The position numbers and the translations under genes are program-made. Positions 14,831 to 17,302 of a stretch of 17,302 nt of DNA are shown here, in pieces. This DNA comes from Lachnospiraceae bacterium (lineage in GTDB: Bacteria; Bacillota; Clostridia; Lachnospirales; Lachnospiraceae). The stretch spans positions 21,272-38,573 of the forward strand of contig JAAUZS010000036.1 in the NCBI GenBank assembly GCA_014804495.1. Reading direction: 5' to 3'. Under the pieces are notes generated by a model, which worked only from the letters and a program-made list of their open reading frames with translations, searched no databases and was not told the origin of the DNA. The first letter of the stretch is position 1. Each line of letters starts with the position of its first letter.

Positions 14831-16460
14831 GTCGATTAATATGATAAATTATTTAAAAAGATATTGGAAGGAAAACACATCAGTTATTTTTTTTCTGGTG
14901 ATATTGTGCGGACTGCAAGTAGTAGCGAACATGTTAATGATGCAGTCGTTTCAAGGTATTATTGACCGGAATATGCATCAATTTATGTTCTGGATGCTGG
15001 TTCTTGTGACTGTTTGGTTTCTTATCTATGGGCTGACCGGCGTGGAAACTTTCTTTCGGTGTCGTGTGATTCGTATCATGAACAATACTATCCGTCAGGA
15101 TATATCGGAAATACTGTTGAAAAAAGGTTATCGGAGTTTTCATGAACAATCCGTTGGAGAATACTTGTCTCAGTTTACAAATGATATCAACCAAATAGAG
15201 AATCTGGCTTGGAACTCTTTTTATGACTGTATTCGTTCGGCAGTTACAGTGGCGTTCAGTATTGTAGCGCTGCTTACCCTTCATTGGTCGTTGTTAGTGG
15301 CGTCAATTGTGACAACAGTGATTATGCTGTCTGCTCCAAAACTTTTTCATAAAAAAATGGAATATTTGGGTACTGTTTGTACTCAGAAACAGTCGGAAGC
15401 AGTGAGCAGACTAAAGGAACTGCTGACAGGTTATGATGTTCTCCGCTTTTTTAATCAGGATCAACTCTTTATCCGGGATACGCAACAAGCCAGCGACCAG
15501 ATAGAAAACCCGAAGTTCCGGTTGGCTTATGTGAAAGGATTTGTTGGTGCGGGAATGGGTTGTGTCAACATTATCTGTCAGATGTTTCATGTTGCGTTGA
15601 TTGGCATATTGTCTGTCAGGGGAATTATTTTACAAGGGGCTCTTACAGGCGGTGGTAATTTATGTGGAAATCTTTCTGCCGGACTGAGTAATATGACACA
15701 GGATGTATTGTCTATGTCTTCTGCAAAGCCATATTTTGAAAAAATTTCCGTACATATAGGTGAGACTACTGAAAATTATATAGAACCAAAAGCGGAAATG
15801 CAGATAGAAATTATGCAGAATGGAATTACGATGAATAATGTGAGTTTTTGTTATAATAAAAAAGATGCTCTTAAAGGGTTTAGTGCTTATTTTGAAAAAG
15901 GTGGGAAATATGCACTAATCGGTCCTTCCGGATGCGGAAAATCTACGCTGCTTAAACTTATTCTGGGATGTCTGCCGGAGTATTCGGGTTCTATCCGTTT
16001 AGATAATCGGGAAATCAGGAATTGTAGACCGGAACAATTATGGCATCAGATAAGTTATATTGAGCAGGATGTATTTCTGTTTAATGATACGATTTTGTAT
16101 AACATTACTTTGGGAAAGGAATTTACAAAAGAGCAAATTTGGACAGCATTGCAAGATAGTGCATTGGAAAACGATTTGTTGTCCATGCCTGATGGTCTTG
16201 ATACAATTGTAGGAGAAAATGGAGGTAATCTTTCCGGAGGTCAGAAACAGCGGGTGGCGATTACACGAGCATTGCTCCACAACCGTTCAATTCTTTTGGT
16301 AGATGAAGGCACTAGTGCATTGGACCAAGAAAATGCAGACAGAATAGAAAACAATCTGTTGTCCAAGCCTGAATTGACACTGATTCTGGTCAGTCATCAT
16401 CTATCTGAAGAACAGAAAAAAAGGTTTACAAAGGTATATACATTGGAAGGTGCTTTTTAA
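14802..16460 (+). CDS. ABC exporter, fused membrane and ATPase domains
   Basis: This is a 552-residue half-transporter, probably a homodimer in the cytoplasmic membrane, exporting an unknown substrate. A membrane domain with about six helices (about 26-310; hydrophobic stretches near 28-48, 62-80, 145-178 and 246-282) precedes a nucleotide-binding domain. The NBD is intact: Walker A GPSGCGKST (374-382), Q-loop Q422, signature LSGGQ (477-481), Walker B ILLVDE with E502, D-loop SALD, and H-loop H532. GGAGGG (14791-14796) is 5 nt before the ATG at 14802, which lies 29 bp inside the XRE gene. No peptidase domain is present, so a bacteriocin-type processing exporter is not supported. No RiPP precursor is evident nearby. 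Family is confident; substrate is unknown. Confidence 0.93.
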   Translation: MEQINIKTNKSINMINYLKRYWKENTSVIFFLVILCGLQVVANMLMMQSFQGIIDRNMHQFMFWMLVLVTVWFLIYGLTGVETFFRCRVIRIMNNTIRQDISEILLKKGYRSFHEQSVGEYLSQFTNDINQIENLAWNSFYDCIRSAVTVAFSIVALLTLHWSLLVASIVTTVIMLSAPKLFHKKMEYLGTVCTQKQSEAVSRLKELLTGYDVLRFFNQDQLFIRDTQQASDQIENPKFRLAYVKGFVGAGMGCVNIICQMFHVALIGILSVRGIILQGALTGGGNLCGNLSAGLSNMTQDVLSMSSAKPYFEKISVHIGETTENYIEPKAEMQIEIMQNGITMNNVSFCYNKKDALKGFSAYFEKGGKYALIGPSGCGKSTLLKLILGCLPEYSGSIRLDNREIRNCRPEQLWHQISYIEQDVFLFNDTILYNITLGKEFTKEQIWTALQDSALENDLLSMPDGLDTIVGENGGNLSGGQKQRVAITRALLHNRSILLVDEGTSALDQENADRIENNLLSKPELTLILVSHHLSEEQKKRFTKVYTLEGAF

Positions 16461-16463
16461 TTT

Positions 16464-16524
16464 ATTTGAATTATGAGCACGCTTGTGTTAGTATCACAGT
16501 ATAAAATAACTTAAAAATTCAAAT
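16464..16524 (+). promoter_or_regulatory. Inverted repeat across the ABC/unknown-gene gap
   Basis: ATTTGAATT (16464-16472) and AATTCAAAT (16516-16524) are perfect reverse complements flanking 43 nt. The right arm ends one base before the AGGAG (16526-16530) of the next gene. It could be an operator or a weak RNA fold next to the ribosome binding site. No T-tract follows, so it is not a clear terminator, and read-through from the ABC gene is possible. Confidence 0.35.
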
Positions 16525-16540
16525 TAGGAGATGAGGCAAC

Positions 16541-16945
16541 ATGAAAAACTTTAAAAATTATATACCGGAAAAATATTCCAAGCCGGAGTTTCAGAAAGTA
16601 GAAGAAGGGATTTATAAGACAGAGGATCCCTACGGAATAGTAAAGGAAGGTATTTACGTTACTTCACTTTCTTTTGAAGCGGAGCCTGATTGTTACGGAG
16701 AGAAGGATTCTTCGCCGAAATTTATCTCACAAGTTCCTTTTGAAGCACTTTTGGATGAGTTTCTTGTGTCTGTGACTGATTTTTATGAAAAAGAAAATGA
16801 AGAAAGCGAAACGGTTTGTTATCAGGAATTTGGCGCTATGAAGTTAGAGGATATTCAGAAATTGCGGACGTTGATTGGCAAACGGTTTTATGCAGAACCA
16901 TATGAAGAAGATGGGGAAGAGTATTATAAAATTGTGATTGAATGA
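16541..16945 (+). CDS. Acidic protein of unknown function (134 residues)
   Basis: The product is soluble and strongly acidic, with many Glu/Asp and Tyr, no signal peptide and no membrane helix. It begins MKNFKNYIPEKYSKPEF, has a central beta-like stretch (GIVKEGIYVTSLSFE), and ends in acidic EEDGEEYYKIVIE. No catalytic motif or named domain is recognised. AGGAG (16526-16530) is 10 nt before the ATG. It follows the ABC exporter by 80 bp with no clear terminator, so co-transcription with the XRE-ABC operon is possible, but a functional link is unproven. A hairpin terminator follows it. Confidence 0.75.
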   Translation: MKNFKNYIPEKYSKPEFQKVEEGIYKTEDPYGIVKEGIYVTSLSFEAEPDCYGEKDSSPKFISQVPFEALLDEFLVSVTDFYEKENEESETVCYQEFGAMKLEDIQKLRTLIGKRFYAEPYEEDGEEYYKIVIE

Positions 16946-16966
16946 GTTGACATATGTGTAGAGAGT

Positions 16967-16992
16967 GGGCGGTCTTAGGACTGCTCTTTATT
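16967..16992 (+). terminator. Intrinsic terminator
   Basis: GGGCGGTC (16967-16974) pairs with GACTGCTC (16979-16986), including two G-T pairs, around a TTAG loop, followed by TTTATT. It lies 22 nt after the stop of the acidic-protein gene. Confidence 0.65.
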
Positions 16993-17004
16993 AAAATGTG
17001 CATC

Positions 17005-17033
17005 TTGACAGAATAAGTTCTATATAGTACTAT
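17005..17033 (+). promoter_or_regulatory. Probable promoter of the flavin reductase-family gene
   Basis: A perfect TTGACA (17005-17010) is 17 bp from TACTAT (17028-17033). The start codon lies 58 bp further on. It follows the terminator at 16967-16992, as expected for a new transcription unit. Confidence 0.6.
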
Positions 17034-17090
17034 TTAGATTATGAAAAGAAGGAATTCAAGGAATTATTAAAAAAGGAAAGGATGTACATT

Positions 17091-17302
17091 ATGGCAAAGG
17101 TAAAAACTAAAATCGGTAATGATTACTGTCCGCAGGCGCTATTTCTTTATGGCACAAAACAGGAAGATGGACAGCCCCATTTTGGTCTTTTTTGTTGGTT
17201 TGGATATTATCATTCCTCAGAGGGACTCGGAGTAATGGCTTGTATAGGTGAGGAAAAACAGACCAAGGATTTGATACGCAAAAATGGAGTATTTTCCGCC
17301 AA
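17091..17302 (+). CDS. Flavin reductase-like (FMN-binding) family protein, N-terminal part
   Basis: The frame stays open to the window end, giving the first 70 residues. The segments PQALFLYGTKQEDGQPHFGL, FCWFGYYH and LGVMACIGEEKQTKDLIRKN followed by GVFSA match the N-terminal half of the flavin reductase-like/flavoredoxin family, which binds FMN and passes electrons in redox reactions. The ATG at 17091 has AAAGGA (17077-17082) 8 nt before it; an in-frame ATG at 17082 would add MYI and has AAGG (17073-17076) 5 nt before it, so the start is not fully settled. Electron donor and acceptor cannot be inferred. Confidence 0.85.
   Translation, partial: MAKVKTKIGNDYCPQALFLYGTKQEDGQPHFGLFCWFGYYHSSEGLGVMACIGEEKQTKDLIRKNGVFSA

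Noticed and set aside
14802..16945. RiPP or bacteriocin cluster around the ABC exporter
   Set aside because: The exporter has no peptidase domain, and no precursor peptide with a double-Gly leader or modification enzyme is visible.
1..17302. CRISPR array, transposase, prophage or tRNA genes
   Set aside because: No regularly spaced direct repeats, no transposase or phage protein, and no cloverleaf-like sequence was noticed on either strand.

Overview
The window looks like chromosomal DNA from a low-to-moderate GC Clostridia, most likely a Lachnospiraceae-type gut anaerobe. The clues are strong AGGAGG-type ribosome binding sites, TTGACA/TATAAT-like promoters, AT-rich intergenic DNA, a lone RND pump of the Gram-positive type, and several small proteins of a kind common in Lachnospiraceae. 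No rRNA, tRNA, CRISPR array, transposase or phage gene was found. The taxonomic call is inference from family resemblance, not from a marker gene.

Layout. Positions 1-264 hold the C-terminal end of a probable glycoside hydrolase. A promoter framed by an 11-bp inverted repeat (297-335) precedes a 1180-residue RND efflux permease (429-3971), which ends at a good terminator. The 434-bp gap that follows (3972-4405) is filled by two large foldable inverted-repeat units. On the minus strand, one transcript carries aroA (EPSP synthase, 7781-6480) and a putative GHL6-type glycoside hydrolase (6451-4406). A divergent promoter pair separates aroA from a conserved 146-residue protein of unknown function (7956-8396), which converges on an hsp20 gene (8901-8449).

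The 394-bp gap upstream of hsp20 holds back-to-back promoters and a cluster of short hairpins. Next comes a plus-strand set: a YfcE-like phosphodiesterase (9296-9856), an MFS DHA2-type exporter (9894-11264), a promoter-terminator leader, and a MATE exporter (11387-12796). A minus-strand pair follows: a short GNAT-like protein (13521-13096) overlapping a 59-residue protein (13093-12914). The final segment is a probable operon of an XRE-type regulator (13814-14830) and an ABC exporter (14802-16460), an unknown acidic protein (16541-16945), and the start of a flavin reductase-family protein (17091 to the window end).

How the genes work together. Exporters of four unrelated superfamilies (RND, MFS, MATE, ABC) lie within 16 kb, each with its own regulatory arrangement, so this looks like an efflux-rich accessory neighbourhood rather than one pathway. 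The most suggestive local units are the XRE-ABC pair with a palindrome over its promoter, the ATGA-overlapping GNAT/small-protein pair, and the structured repeats after the RND gene. No complete, recognisable new defence or biosynthetic system was evident; candidates are listed as findings with their weaknesses.
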